A program made the position numbers and the translations under genes. From CAYNGH01 sp964396845 (GTDB taxonomy: Bacteria; Vulcanimicrobiota; JAJTBE01; CAYNGH01): a stretch of DNA of 59,948 bases. Positions within the stretch are counted from its first letter, which is position 1. The number at the start of each line of letters is the position of its first letter. Positions 7,705 to 16,765 of this stretch are shown here, piece by piece. The DNA lies in the NCBI GenBank assembly GCA_964396845.1, contig CAYNGH010000004.1:1-59948 (forward strand). Direction: 5' to 3'. The notes under the pieces were generated by a model. It saw only the letters and a list, made by a program, of their open reading frames with translations, was not told the origin of the DNA and searched no databases.

Positions 7705-9864
7705 TTATCTTTCCTTTGAATAGCTGTCGCCACTGACATTATCTTCCTGAATATCCTTTAATAGCATTTTTAATCTCTCCAGTGAAACCGGTGTGATGGG
7801 GTCCCCGCAGTAACGGAGAAATGAAAACTCCTCCAGGAAAGCTCTGCATTTACCGGTATCGGGCAGGGGCCGGCCTGGATCCTCCCGGTGTCGGAGGGCC
7901 ATTTCTTCAAGATGGCCGGCAAACTCCCGGGGGGTGAGATAAAAAGGACGGGAGAGCCCGACTTTTTCCATGGCTTCATCAAATCGGGCCATCAGTTCCG
8001 ACAAGACCTGTTCCGGGGGGGTGACGTTGATACTGTCGTATAATCCTCCGGGTTTTTCCCCGGGGGATGATTTTTTTAAAGCCGGCAGGATTTTGAAGAC
8101 AATCAGCAATACCAGCAATGCCACTGCTCCGGCAATAAAGGGCGGTGCTGTGGCAAGTTTTTTTATGGTATCCCCCAGGGTGAGAAAAAAATCCTTCAAG
8201 GATCCCCGGCGGATAAGATTAAAAAGCTCTTTGATCCGGGTTCCGGCAAAATCCAGCCAGTCGGTTCCCCGGGCATCCAGGGCATCGGGACGGCCCCCCG
8301 GCGGTGTGGGGTCAAACACCACCCAGCCCCGGCCATCAATCCAGGCAGAAACCCAGGCATGGGCATCTTTCTGACGAATCACATAATACCCTCCGGGGGC
8401 ACTGTATTCGTGGGCCATAAAACCCAGCACATACCTTGCAGGGATTCCCCGGCTCCGGAGAAGAAGCACCATGGCCGAGGCAAAATACTCGCAGTGGGCA
8501 GACCTTCCCATGAACAGAAATTCTTCCACCGGGTCCATATCCTGCCGGGTCAGGCGGATTCCCCGGTTATAGGCAATATTTTTCTGGAGATACCCTTCCA
8601 CCGCCAGCGCTCTTGCGCCGTCGCTGATACGGCCTTCCATTATCTCTCCGGCCAGGGCAAAGAATCTTTCCTTCAGTTCTGGAGGTACCGCCAGATCCTG
8701 GGGGCCGGGGCCATGGTCGCCGGGAAAACCCCTGCCACCGGGAACAAACAGGATCCGGTATTCTCCCAGGGATCCGAAAGGGCCCCGGAAGTTTCCCAGA
8801 GAATCCCGGTTATACTCATCGGGGGGAAGCTCCACCGCCACACTGCCCCGGCAACGGTACACCAGATCGTTTCTGCGGATATCCACCTGGAAATGCTCCA
8901 TCTGAAGGCTGGTGTCATGGGGGATTTCATGGGTCAGGGGAAACAGCTTGCGATCATCGTCAGGAGAAAACCCCGGCGGGGGGTTGTCTTCCGGTATGAG
9001 CCTTGTCTTCACAGCTTCGGCTCTCCAGAGTCCCCGGTCATAGGTGTTATAGGCCATCCCCTGCACCAGGGATATGGGCCGGGGAGTAGTAATTTTCATG
9101 GTTACCCGCCGGGAAACCAGCATGTTTTCCATACGTCCCAGGTCTGCCCTGGCGGTAAAAGAATAAAAAGTAGCTGGCTGAAACCGGGTTAAAAGCAGTT
9201 CCAGCATATTGCTTTCTACTTTTTTGAGGCTGACGGTGATGAAAATGCAGAGGATGGCCACCAAGGGGATTATCAGATACAGGATCCAAGTCTGCCCCAG
9301 CCGGGGAGGCTTCACCCCTTGGGCTATATCCTGGGTGATGATGAAAAGATCCAGAAAATAAACCATGGAGCACACCGCAAAAAGAAAGAAAAATGAAATG
9401 TTGACAAAATCCCACTTCCACGGAGAATACAGCCCCCCCACCAGATAAAGCCCCAGGCTTATGAGATATGCCGAGTAAAGCTCCCGCCGGTATTTCATCT
9501 TGTAACACTTAACAAGAATCACCGACATGGCTGCAACCCCCAGGTAGAAAGTGAAACGGTTGAGGCCCACAGCCACTGAGAGCTGAGGTGATAGTCCTCC
9601 CCATTGTCCCAGAGCAATAAACATCAAAAGAATTCCCGCCACCAGAAGAACCTGGCCCCATGATCCCATGACAAATCGCTTCCCCACAAAGAGGGACAGA
9701 AGAATCCCCAGGGCAAAGATTCCCCCCACCCAGTAGATATTCACATTATAAGCAAAGATAATACAGACCAGAGCCATAAGCCAGGTACCCCATGGAGTGA
9801 AACTGGGATACTTGAGAAGTTCATTCCTGCCGGCGGATTTGAGTGTTTTAAGTTTAGTTTTCAA
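7705..9864 (-). CDS. TgpA-like membrane transglutaminase (DUF3488/DUF4129 type)
   Basis: 719 residues. Six or seven hydrophobic helices cover residues ~20-215. A periplasmic region with a transglutaminase-like papain fold follows, then one more helix near 565-590 and a cytoplasmic DUF4129-like tail. The catalytic triad is visible: Cys in SAHCEYFASAM (~residue 457), His in KDAHAWVSAW (~501) and Asp in VVFDPTPPGG (~516). The start is TTG, overlapping the TGA of the DUF58 gene as TTGA, with AAGGGAG upstream. MoxR-DUF58-transglutaminase is a widely conserved operon thought to act in envelope stress or protein maturation; the substrate is unknown. Cotranscription with the ankyrin lipoprotein downstream is likely. 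Confidence 0.92.
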   Translation of the reverse strand: MKTKLKTLKSAGRNELLKYPSFTPWGTWLMALVCIIFAYNVNIYWVGGIFALGILLSLFVGKRFVMGSWGQVLLVAGILLMFIALGQWGGLSPQLSVAVGLNRFTFYLGVAAMSVILVKCYKMKYRRELYSAYLISLGLYLVGGLYSPWKWDFVNISFFFLFAVCSMVYFLDLFIITQDIAQGVKPPRLGQTWILYLIIPLVAILCIFITVSLKKVESNMLELLLTRFQPATFYSFTARADLGRMENMLVSRRVTMKITTPRPISLVQGMAYNTYDRGLWRAEAVKTRLIPEDNPPPGFSPDDDRKLFPLTHEIPHDTSLQMEHFQVDIRRNDLVYRCRGSVAVELPPDEYNRDSLGNFRGPFGSLGEYRILFVPGGRGFPGDHGPGPQDLAVPPELKERFFALAGEIMEGRISDGARALAVEGYLQKNIAYNRGIRLTRQDMDPVEEFLFMGRSAHCEYFASAMVLLLRSRGIPARYVLGFMAHEYSAPGGYYVIRQKDAHAWVSAWIDGRGWVVFDPTPPGGRPDALDARGTDWLDFAGTRIKELFNLIRRGSLKDFFLTLGDTIKKLATAPPFIAGAVALLVLLIVFKILPALKKSSPGEKPGGLYDSINVTPPEQVLSELMARFDEAMEKVGLSRPFYLTPREFAGHLEEMALRHREDPGRPLPDTGKCRAFLEEFSFLRYCGDPITPVSLERLKMLLKDIQEDNVSGDSYSKER

Positions 9865-11120
9865 AGAGCACCGGCTCCCTTCTGCACCTGGCCGGGAGTA
9901 AGAATCTGCAGACTTCCTGACAGTGGCCCCAGTCCCGATAAATCCACCCCCGAGGGGTCAGGATTGACAACGAAGACTTTCATGTCAACTCCCAGGTCAT
10001 GGAGTTTCATCAGAAAGTCAATCCGCTGGTCATCCACTTCCAGCAAAAGCATGATTACAGTGGAAATCTTATGCAGTTCATCAACAAGATGAGGCTCAAG
10101 GCGACGGTAGGGTTTTTCCCGGCAGGGTTCAATACAGGCCAGGATGTCAAGGATCTGATCAAGACAGGCAAGGCTTCGCCCCGCCTGAAGGTAATAAATC
10201 TCAGGGCCTGCAGCGATGATGTCGATGATATATTCCTGCCGCTGAAGGTAATCAGATATGGATGCCCCCAGGGACAGGAGGGCCTCGAAGGCTTCGGCGG
10301 ATTCTTCCGGGGCATTGCCAGGAACAAAACTGTCCAGAAACAGAGCGATGCGTACGTAATATTCCTCGTGGAATTCCTTGACCACCGGTTTGTTGAGGCG
10401 GGCCCAGGAAGGCCAGTGGATATAACGGGGATCGTCCCCGGTGCGAAACTCCCTGGTGCTTCGAAACTCCGTGGATTCCCCCACCTCCGAGGCCAGGGCG
10501 ATGCCTCCCGGCTGAAGCTTGCGTCCTGCAGGAATATTCAGGGAATGGAGAGGCTCAAACCGGGGATGAATCAGCAGATGTCTTTCTTTTTTTATCACAG
10601 GGCCGGTCCGGGTTATCCCCAGGGGAAAGGGGGAATCAATCCCCACACCCGTCAAGGTGTAGCTTCCCCGTCGCACAAACTCCAGCCCCAGGGGGACCTT
10701 CACCTGTTCGCCTCCGAGAAGCCGGGGAATCAGCAACCCAAAAGGTTCCGACAGCACAATTCCATCGGGGGGCCGATCCTCCCGGACAGTTATCATGTGA
10801 GCAGTCCGGGAGGACGGATTTATGACGGTCACAGTCTGCCGGGCTTCGGATCCTGCGGATCCCCTGATGGGGGTGTCAATCACTGCTTTTAATCGGGGGT
10901 TGATAAGGTAGTTGAGGATGGGATTGAGGATAAAAATCAAAAAAAGAAATATGACCAGGGAGTATATGAGAAAAGTGGAGTAAAAAACAAAGCCCGACAC
11001 AAACATCAGGATGACCATCAGGCTTGCCAGATGTCTTCCCGCCAGGGTCAGCCGGTGTCGCAGAATATAACGAAAAAACTCCATCACCCTGGAGGAATAT
11101 TTTTTACTTGGCGGTTTCAT
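9861..11120 (-). CDS. DUF58-domain protein
   Basis: 419 residues. Two adjacent hydrophobic helices near residues 20-65 (LASLMVILMFVSGFVFYSTF and the following segment) lead into a periplasmic/cytoplasmic beta-rich middle. The DUF58 core is marked by EFRTGDDPRYIHWPSWARL, the RxxxxGDDxRxIxWxxxAR signature, followed by KEFHEEYYVRIALFLDS, which begins a VWA-like fold. It sits between a MoxR ATPase (11 bases upstream) and the transglutaminase (4-base overlap). MoxR proteins are thought to remodel VWA-type partners, so this is the likely MoxR client. Molecular role otherwise unknown. Confidence 0.92.
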   Translation of the reverse strand: MKPPSKKYSSRVMEFFRYILRHRLTLAGRHLASLMVILMFVSGFVFYSTFLIYSLVIFLFLIFILNPILNYLINPRLKAVIDTPIRGSAGSEARQTVTVINPSSRTAHMITVREDRPPDGIVLSEPFGLLIPRLLGGEQVKVPLGLEFVRRGSYTLTGVGIDSPFPLGITRTGPVIKKERHLLIHPRFEPLHSLNIPAGRKLQPGGIALASEVGESTEFRSTREFRTGDDPRYIHWPSWARLNKPVVKEFHEEYYVRIALFLDSFVPGNAPEESAEAFEALLSLGASISDYLQRQEYIIDIIAAGPEIYYLQAGRSLACLDQILDILACIEPCREKPYRRLEPHLVDELHKISTVIMLLLEVDDQRIDFLMKLHDLGVDMKVFVVNPDPSGVDLSGLGPLSGSLQILTPGQVQKGAGAL

Positions 11121-11131
11121 TAATCTCCCCC

Positions 11132-12097
11132 TTATATGGGGACAGGAGTTTTTTCCAGAATCTCTTCAATCACCTGGGATTTGGTCACACCGGAATATTT
11201 AAACTTGGTGTCCAGAACAATCCGATGGGCCAGGGTCTTGACCGCCATGGCCTTCACATCGTCAGGTTCGGCATAATCCCGTCCCTGTGAAAAAGCATGA
11301 GCCTGGGCCATCCGGTAAAGCATCAGAGTTCCCCGGGTGCTGATGCCAAGACGCAGGCGGGTATCCTCCCGGCTGAATTTTCCCATGGCGGCGATATAAT
11401 AGGCCACCTGTCGGGAAACCTTCACCTGCCGGACAGCCTTCTGAAGTTTCAGAACCCCGGCAATATCAACCACCGGCACGGCATCTTCAATGGGATGATG
11501 CTCCCGTTGAGAATCAAAAACCTCCACCTCGCAATCCATGTCGGGATAACCGATGGTCAGGGTAACTCCGAACCGATCCAGCTGAGCTTCAGGCAGGGGA
11601 TAAGTGCCGTGGAATTCCACCGGGTTCTGGGTAGCTATAACCATGAAAAAATCCGGGAGAGGATAACGAGTTCCTTCGATGGTCACCTGTCTTTCGCTCA
11701 TGGCTTCCAGGAGGCTCGACTGGGTGCGGGGTGAAGCCCGGTTGATTTCGTCAGAAAGCAGAATATTGGTGAATACCGGCCCTTCCCGGAAGCTGAAGGT
11801 CCCTTCCCGGGGATTGTATATGGATGAACCCAGCACATCCGAGGGGAGCAGATCCGGGGTAAACTGAATCCTCTTGAATCTGCCTGATATTGACCGGGCA
11901 AGCCCCTTGGCCAGGGTGGTCTTGCCGGTGCCGGGAACATCCTCCAGAAGGACATTCACTCCGGCCAGCATTGCCGTTATAAGATCCCCGATGACCCGAT
12001 CCTTTCCCTTGATGATCCCCTTGAGGCTCTGGGTCATACTGCTGATTACTTCCCTGGAAGCTGTCACTTCTTCTGTTGACAGAGCTTCTTTATCCAT
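11132..12097 (-). CDS. MoxR-family AAA+ ATPase
   Basis: 321 residues, the usual MoxR length. Walker A is EDVPGTGKTTLA, Walker B FTNILLSDEINRASP, sensor 1 ATQNPVEF, and the MoxR lid domain follows (STRGTLMLYRMAQAHAFSQG, DVKAMAVKTLAHRIVL). MoxR ATPases act as chaperones that remodel VWA or DUF58 partner proteins. It is the first of the MoxR-DUF58-transglutaminase trio on the minus strand and lies 31 bases behind the propeller-like membrane protein gene, so all four could share one transcript. Confidence 0.94.
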   Translation of the reverse strand: MDKEALSTEEVTASREVISSMTQSLKGIIKGKDRVIGDLITAMLAGVNVLLEDVPGTGKTTLAKGLARSISGRFKRIQFTPDLLPSDVLGSSIYNPREGTFSFREGPVFTNILLSDEINRASPRTQSSLLEAMSERQVTIEGTRYPLPDFFMVIATQNPVEFHGTYPLPEAQLDRFGVTLTIGYPDMDCEVEVFDSQREHHPIEDAVPVVDIAGVLKLQKAVRQVKVSRQVAYYIAAMGKFSREDTRLRLGISTRGTLMLYRMAQAHAFSQGRDYAEPDDVKAMAVKTLAHRIVLDTKFKYSGVTKSQVIEEILEKTPVPI

Positions 12098-12128
12098 TAG
12101 TGCCCCCTGTTATTTTACTGCTGACTTG

Positions 12129-13541
12129 TCAGTGCTCTTCATGCTGGTCAATGCTGAACCGGTAAAGGCCGTCAAACCTGGTAAATATTATCGAACTCCC
12201 GTCATAGCAGAAACGGGGATTAATCATCTTCAGGGGCTTTCGGGAAAGTGGCCTGATTTCTTCAGTTTCAAATTCATAGATAAAATATATGCCCCTGGAT
12301 GAAAAAAGAAGCCTTCTGCCATCGGGGCTGACAGCTTCCGGGATCACACCGGGCAGGTTCTGTGCAATGCGAATCAGCTTCATTCCATCATTGCCGTCCA
12401 GATAAAACAGATTCAGAAACCCTTCATTGTGGGCCAGAACCCGAAGAGAATCCTGGTGAAACCCGAAGGCCCTCCAGGGAGGATCCGGCATAAAAGGGAA
12501 CTTTGTCCCCATCTGGTGACCTGAATGAGAGTAAAATATTGAAGCAATGCGGTATTCCTGATGCTCTCCGATAAGGATATACTCATCGTCATCGGTCACA
12601 TCAATGATATATCCCGGGGTTGAACCCACAACCGGATGAATTTCCCGGTTAACATAATCGTAACGATTGACGGAATAATCGCCCTTTCCTTCGGGGGCCA
12701 TGAAATAGACCGAATCCCCCCGGACAATCACCCGCCGGCGGGGGCCGGGATCAACCCAAGGCTCTGCCAGGGGAAACATCCGATTCTGAAGATTTTTTCT
12801 TTCCCAGAAATAAAGATTCCCCTGATCCTCCACCACCAGTCCCAGGCCTTCGAAGTTGCTCTCAACAAAGTTTATATTGCCCAGGGGAAACCGGCTTCGG
12901 GATCCCATCCTCAGTATATTCAGCTGACCATCGGTGGTATTGAAGAAAACCGACTCCATCTCCCGGGTGATGCCGATATTTTTCGATGAATCCACCATCT
13001 CCGCAAGAATCTCAGCTCCAGGGGCGCCGTTATTGACCACCCGGTTTAGAACCTCTTCTTCCAGAATCCTCATGCGGACATCCACGGTAATTTTCTGTTT
13101 TTCTCCCAGAAACACCTGACGTCGCTTTTTGCCCTGAATAATGGTCAAAAAATCCCCGGATGTTTCAGTGCCGCCCATATCCTCCAGCAGGCTGAACAGG
13201 GAAACAAAGGCTTCTGGGGCCATTGAACCTGAGGTGATCTTTTTATCCGTCCCCAGGTCATCCATAGTCAAAGTTGCCAGTACCTGTCCATGGAGAGATT
13301 CAATCCGGTATGTGGCGGTATAGCCCTGTCGGGGTTGGCGATATTCAATTACGGTATTTTTCAGGATCTGCCGATCCCGATGGCCGGGAGAAAGCATATA
13401 AATCGCCAGGGATCCTGCCAATAGAGTGATAATCATGATTGCGGTCCACAGACCATTCCACCGGCGGGGCCTGTGTTTCAGCTCCACCATTGGGCCGGGT
13501 TTATCGGTTTTTACCTCTGGGATTTTTGCTTCTTCTGACAT
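12129..13541 (-). CDS. Membrane-anchored beta-propeller-like protein
   Basis: 470 residues. One hydrophobic helix near residues 33-50 (AIMIITLLAGSLAIYML) follows a basic cytoplasmic start, so the bulk is likely extracytoplasmic. The C-terminal two thirds show TolB/PD40-like blades: SPDGRRLLFSSRGIYFIYEF, MINPRFCYDGSSIIFTRFDG, VTDDDEYILIGEHQEYRIAS. I do not recognise a named family. I set the start at the ATG at 13541, preceded by AAGGCGG; an in-frame TTG lies at 13574. It leads the MoxR operon, which suggests an envelope function. Confidence 0.75.
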   Translation of the reverse strand: MSEEAKIPEVKTDKPGPMVELKHRPRRWNGLWTAIMIITLLAGSLAIYMLSPGHRDRQILKNTVIEYRQPRQGYTATYRIESLHGQVLATLTMDDLGTDKKITSGSMAPEAFVSLFSLLEDMGGTETSGDFLTIIQGKKRRQVFLGEKQKITVDVRMRILEEEVLNRVVNNGAPGAEILAEMVDSSKNIGITREMESVFFNTTDGQLNILRMGSRSRFPLGNINFVESNFEGLGLVVEDQGNLYFWERKNLQNRMFPLAEPWVDPGPRRRVIVRGDSVYFMAPEGKGDYSVNRYDYVNREIHPVVGSTPGYIIDVTDDDEYILIGEHQEYRIASIFYSHSGHQMGTKFPFMPDPPWRAFGFHQDSLRVLAHNEGFLNLFYLDGNDGMKLIRIAQNLPGVIPEAVSPDGRRLLFSSRGIYFIYEFETEEIRPLSRKPLKMINPRFCYDGSSIIFTRFDGLYRFSIDQHEEH

Positions 13542-13651
13542 TTTCTGACCGCCTTGAAAAATACGATTGGACAAGGCAATATCTTAAACGCCGGGGCTTA
13601 TGCTCCTCCCCCGGCCCGGGAAGGAAACTGATCCCCGGGAAAGAAGAATAA

Positions 13652-13675
13652 TATCAGGGGGACTTTGCCCTGATA
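13652..13675. other. Perfect 8-bp hairpin in the divergent spacer
   Basis: TATCAGGG and CCCTGATA form an 8-bp stem with an 8-base loop. It lies in the spacer between the minus-strand propeller gene and the UPF0173 hydrolase, about 28 bases before the hydrolase start and just upstream of its AGGAG. A 5'-UTR hairpin or an operator are both possible. It is not followed by a T run on the plus strand. Confidence 0.45.
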
Positions 13676-13703
13676 AAAGTATCATACAAAGGAGAGATGT
13701 CCA

Positions 13704-14423
13704 ATGATTAAAGCAAAATTTCTGGGACATTCATGTTTTGAAATTTATGGGGAGGACAAAACTGAAAGAATCCTGATAGATCCCTTCCTGAGCGACAACC
13801 CCATGGCTGGGGGGAAGGCCTCGGAAATGATGCCCACCCATATTCTTCTAACCCACGGCCATGGGGATCATGTGGGGGATGCCATAACCATCGCCAAAGC
13901 CTCCGGGGCAAAAATGCTGGGGGTTTTCGAGCTGATGAACTATTGCCAGTCTAAGGGAGCAGAAAATGTCATCCACGCCCATATGGGAGGCAGGATTCCC
14001 TTTGAATTCGGCTGGGTTAAGCTGGTCCCCGCATTCCATTCCTCATCAACCCATGACGGTGTCTATACGGGGAACCCCGTGGGATTCGTGATCAACTACT
14101 ACGGCCATCATTTCTATCATGCCGGGGACACGGGAATATTCGGCGACATGGCCCTGATTGCCCGTCTTCACAAAGTGGACACCGCAATGCTCCCCATCGG
14201 AGGAACCTTCACCATGGACATTCCCGAAGCGGTGGAAGCAGTCAGTATGCTCCAATGCTCCAATGTCATCCCCATGCACTACAATACATTCCCTCCCATC
14301 GAAGCAGACCCTGAAGTGTTCAAGAAAAAAGTGGAGGAATCAGGCAACACCAAAGTTATAATCCTGAAACCCGGCGAATCAACATCCCTGAAGAATCCCC
14401 AAAAAGTGACCGCAAAAGTGTAA
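13704..14423 (+). CDS. UPF0173 metal-dependent hydrolase (metallo-beta-lactamase fold)
   Basis: 239 residues, close to family length. The metal-binding motif is LLTHGHGDHVGDA (residues ~49-61), with further His/Asp ligands in FYHAGDTGIFGD (~137) and NVIPMHYNTFP (~196). The N-terminal IKAKFLGHSCFEI and ILIDPFLSDNP are typical of the UPF0173 group. The physiological substrate of this group is not settled. AAGGAGAGATGTCC precedes the ATG. A hairpin terminator overlaps the stop codon, so the gene is probably a single transcription unit. Confidence 0.93.
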   Translation: MIKAKFLGHSCFEIYGEDKTERILIDPFLSDNPMAGGKASEMMPTHILLTHGHGDHVGDAITIAKASGAKMLGVFELMNYCQSKGAENVIHAHMGGRIPFEFGWVKLVPAFHSSSTHDGVYTGNPVGFVINYYGHHFYHAGDTGIFGDMALIARLHKVDTAMLPIGGTFTMDIPEAVEAVSMLQCSNVIPMHYNTFPPIEADPEVFKKKVEESGNTKVIILKPGESTSLKNPQKVTAKV

Positions 14424-14443
14424 CATCAATAATTACACTTTTT
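14414..14443 (+). terminator. Rho-independent terminator after the UPF0173 gene
   Basis: AAAAGTGTAA (14414-14423, including the stop codon) pairs perfectly with TTACACTTTT (14433-14442), loop of 9 bases, followed by T. Because of the symmetric A/T ends it could work in both directions. The stem is AT-rich and so of moderate strength. Confidence 0.65.
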
Positions 14444-14470
14444 AATCCAAAAGATGCCTGTTTATTTACT

Positions 14471-14615
14471 TTTGGAGGAACCCTTTGATTTAGTTTATTC
14501 GGGGGAACCTCTGTTTTAGTTGCTTTCGGGGGAAGCCTTTTCACCCGGTTTAAAACCAGGGAATATGGGTTTTTGTTATTCGGGGGAACCCTTTTCGCCT
14601 GGTTTATGGAGGGTT
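14471..14615 (+). repeat. 27-bp degenerate tandem repeat, dispersed repeat copy 2
   Basis: The core GGNGGAANCC recurs at 14474, 14501, 14528 and 14582, that is at 27, 27 and 54 bases, with a decayed unit between the last two. Unit consensus is about TTATTCGGGGGAACCCTTTT. The third unit is followed by CACCCGGTTTAAAACCAGGG and AATATG, which recurs in inverted orientation near 16.9 kb and more divergently at 6.2 kb. It lies between the UPF0173 terminator and the stop of the ABC gene. An open frame on the minus strand here reads only repeat units (RVPPN-like) and is not called. Confidence 0.75.
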
Positions 14616-14629
14616 TTCCTGGGGCATCA

Positions 14630-16498
14630 TCACTCATTTACTTTTTCAGCGGTGCTGGTGACGGTTCCCCCTTCTTCCTCCAGGGTTGCCTGGGCTTCAT
14701 ACAGTCTGCGGTAAAGGCCGTTTCTGGCCATCAGTTCATCATGGGTGCCGGTTTCCGCAACGGTTCCGTTTTCCAGCACAAGGATCCGGTCTGCCCGGTT
14801 GATGGTGGAGAGGCGATGTGCGATGACAAAGGTGGTCCTGTCTTTCATCAGCCGTTCCAGGGCTTCCTGGAGCTGGGCTTCGGATTCCTGATCCAGGGAT
14901 GAGGTGGCCTCGTCCAGGATTAGTATCTCCGGTTGTCGCAGTATTGTCCGGGCGATGGAAATCCTCTGGCGCTGTCCTCCCGACAGGCCCACTCCCCCTT
15001 CTCCCACTGCTGTATCGTATCCTCTGGGCAGGGATGTTATGAAATTATGGGCGTTGGCGATGCGGGCAGCTTCTTCGATTTTTTCCTGGGGAGTGTCAGG
15101 ACAGGCATAGGCGATGTTTTCCCGGATTGTGCCAGAAAAGAGGATGGTTTCCTGCAGGACCAGACCGATATGTTTTCGCAGGGAATCGATGCGGATTTTA
15201 TTTATGTCCTCATTATCAATCAGGATTTTTCCTCCGCTGATGGGATAGAATCTGGGCAGAAGGTTCAGCAGGGTGGTCTTTCCCGCGCCGTTTGGCCCCA
15301 CCACTGCAATCATCTCGCCGGGACTGGCGGTGAAAGTGACTCCCTGGATAACCGGTTCGCCGGATTTGTATTCAAACCGGACATTATCAAACTCCACCTT
15401 GCCCCTGACCTGTTCCAGCTCCTTTGAGCCGGGATCATCAGGCTCTTCCCTGTCAAAGTCCATCAGCTCATAAACCCTGGCAGCGCTTACCATCCCCTTG
15501 CGGATGTCTGCATATATTCCGGAGAACCGGTTCACGGGGCTTGTGGCGATAAGCATGTATGCCACGAAAGCCAGCAGATCTCCGATGGTGAAGGCTCCCA
15601 TGGTGACAAGATATGACCCGAAGCCGATGAGAACCAGCATCCCGACGGTCCCGAATATATCCACCAGGGGAGTCTGGGTCAGCCTGAACTGGATGGATTT
15701 CATCACTGCGGTAAAGGCCTGATGGTTTATGTCGGCAAAACGTCTGCGCTCGTGATCCTCGGCACAGAAAGCTTTGATGACTTTGATGCCGTTGATGTTC
15801 TCCTGCATTATGGAGTTGAGATCTGATATGCGGTTCTGCATTTTTGAAACCTGCTTCTGGATCAGCCCCCCGAATTTGCTCATGACAAAACCGATGGCAG
15901 GGCTTGCAACAAAGGCCAGCAGTGTCAACCGCCAGTCCAGATAAATCATCATACCCACCGCAAAAAAGAAGACCATTACATCAGAGATGAGAACCATAAT
16001 GCTGTTGGTGAAGGTATCGGTCATTAAATTGATGTCGGTGATGACCCGATACATTATCTGACCCGCCTGCCAACGTTCAAAAAAGGAAATGCTCAACGAC
16101 TGGAGATGGCTGTAAACATCATCCCGCAGACGGCGCACCGCACTCTGCCCTGCAAAAGACAGCAGATAACCCTGGGCATACATAAATATTCCTTTTAAGA
16201 CCGCAGACAGAAAAATCGCCCCCAGAAGCCATCTGAGCCTTTCATTGTCCTGATTCCTCAAGACATCATCCATGAGTATCTTGATAAAATAAGGCTGAGC
16301 TCCCGCCGCTGCCCCATAAAGCAAGGCACAAATGCACCCCGACACAAAAGACCCCAGATAAGGCTTCATGTATGCAAGAAACCGCCTTGTAATGACAACC
16401 ATATCCTTTGTGGTCAGCTTCGAAGTGTCCAATGGAGCTTTCTCATCCTTGAGAGGAGGATACCCTTCTGCGGTATTTATCATGAATCGTTGTCCCAT
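14630..16498 (-). CDS. MsbA-like ABC exporter (fused membrane and ATPase domains)
   Basis: 622 residues. A six-helix ABC exporter membrane domain (residues ~45-350) is followed by the ATPase: Walker A VVGPNGAGKTTLL, signature LSGGQRQRISIARTIL, Walker B EILILDEATSSLD and H-loop FVIAHRLST. This is a homodimeric half-exporter; MsbA-like lipid or multidrug export is the usual family role and the substrate cannot be told. The start at 16498 has no good ribosome-binding site; 16483 (MINTAEGYPP) is a realistic alternative. The gene stands alone and is bracketed by copies of the same intergenic repeat in inverted orientation. Confidence 0.93.
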   Translation of the reverse strand: MGQRFMINTAEGYPPLKDEKAPLDTSKLTTKDMVVITRRFLAYMKPYLGSFVSGCICALLYGAAAGAQPYFIKILMDDVLRNQDNERLRWLLGAIFLSAVLKGIFMYAQGYLLSFAGQSAVRRLRDDVYSHLQSLSISFFERWQAGQIMYRVITDINLMTDTFTNSIMVLISDVMVFFFAVGMMIYLDWRLTLLAFVASPAIGFVMSKFGGLIQKQVSKMQNRISDLNSIMQENINGIKVIKAFCAEDHERRRFADINHQAFTAVMKSIQFRLTQTPLVDIFGTVGMLVLIGFGSYLVTMGAFTIGDLLAFVAYMLIATSPVNRFSGIYADIRKGMVSAARVYELMDFDREEPDDPGSKELEQVRGKVEFDNVRFEYKSGEPVIQGVTFTASPGEMIAVVGPNGAGKTTLLNLLPRFYPISGGKILIDNEDINKIRIDSLRKHIGLVLQETILFSGTIRENIAYACPDTPQEKIEEAARIANAHNFITSLPRGYDTAVGEGGVGLSGGQRQRISIARTILRQPEILILDEATSSLDQESEAQLQEALERLMKDRTTFVIAHRLSTINRADRILVLENGTVAETGTHDELMARNGLYRRLYEAQATLEEEGGTVTSTAEKVNE

Positions 16499-16740
16499 CT
16501 GCTTGCTGTGTGTCTGCCCGGAGAAGAACCCGGAACGGGATTAGTTCTTGCACTTCTGGATGAATCCTCTTGGATGAAAGAACCGCAGATGTACTCTTTT
16601 ACCTCTATTGGAGAACCTTTCTTGCTCCATTTGAAATTGAGGTTTTTTGGGGGTTCCTTGGAGGAACCTTTCTTGAAAGAAAGGATTCCTCCAAACCTCC
16701 TCCAAAGAACTTCATGAGGGCTTCGCCATTCTGACGGAGT
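16499..16740. repeat. Palindrome-rich spacer upstream of the ABC gene
   Basis: No gene seen. GGTTCCTTGGAGGAACC (about 16649-16665) is a near palindrome. GGAGGAACCTTTCTT and AGAAAGGATTCCTCC (about 16657-16689) form a second imperfect hairpin with one bulge. The GGAACC core is shared with the 27-bp repeat family. The promoter of the ABC gene should lie here on the minus strand, but I cannot point to one. Confidence 0.5.
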
Positions 16741-16765
16741 AAAATATAATAAAGAATATGAAAAC

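Noticed and set aside
14356..14637. Small protein with VPPN repeats on the minus strand
   Set aside because: The repeats are simply the 27-base DNA units read in frame; no start site support, and the units in the other orientation near 16.9 kb give no related protein.
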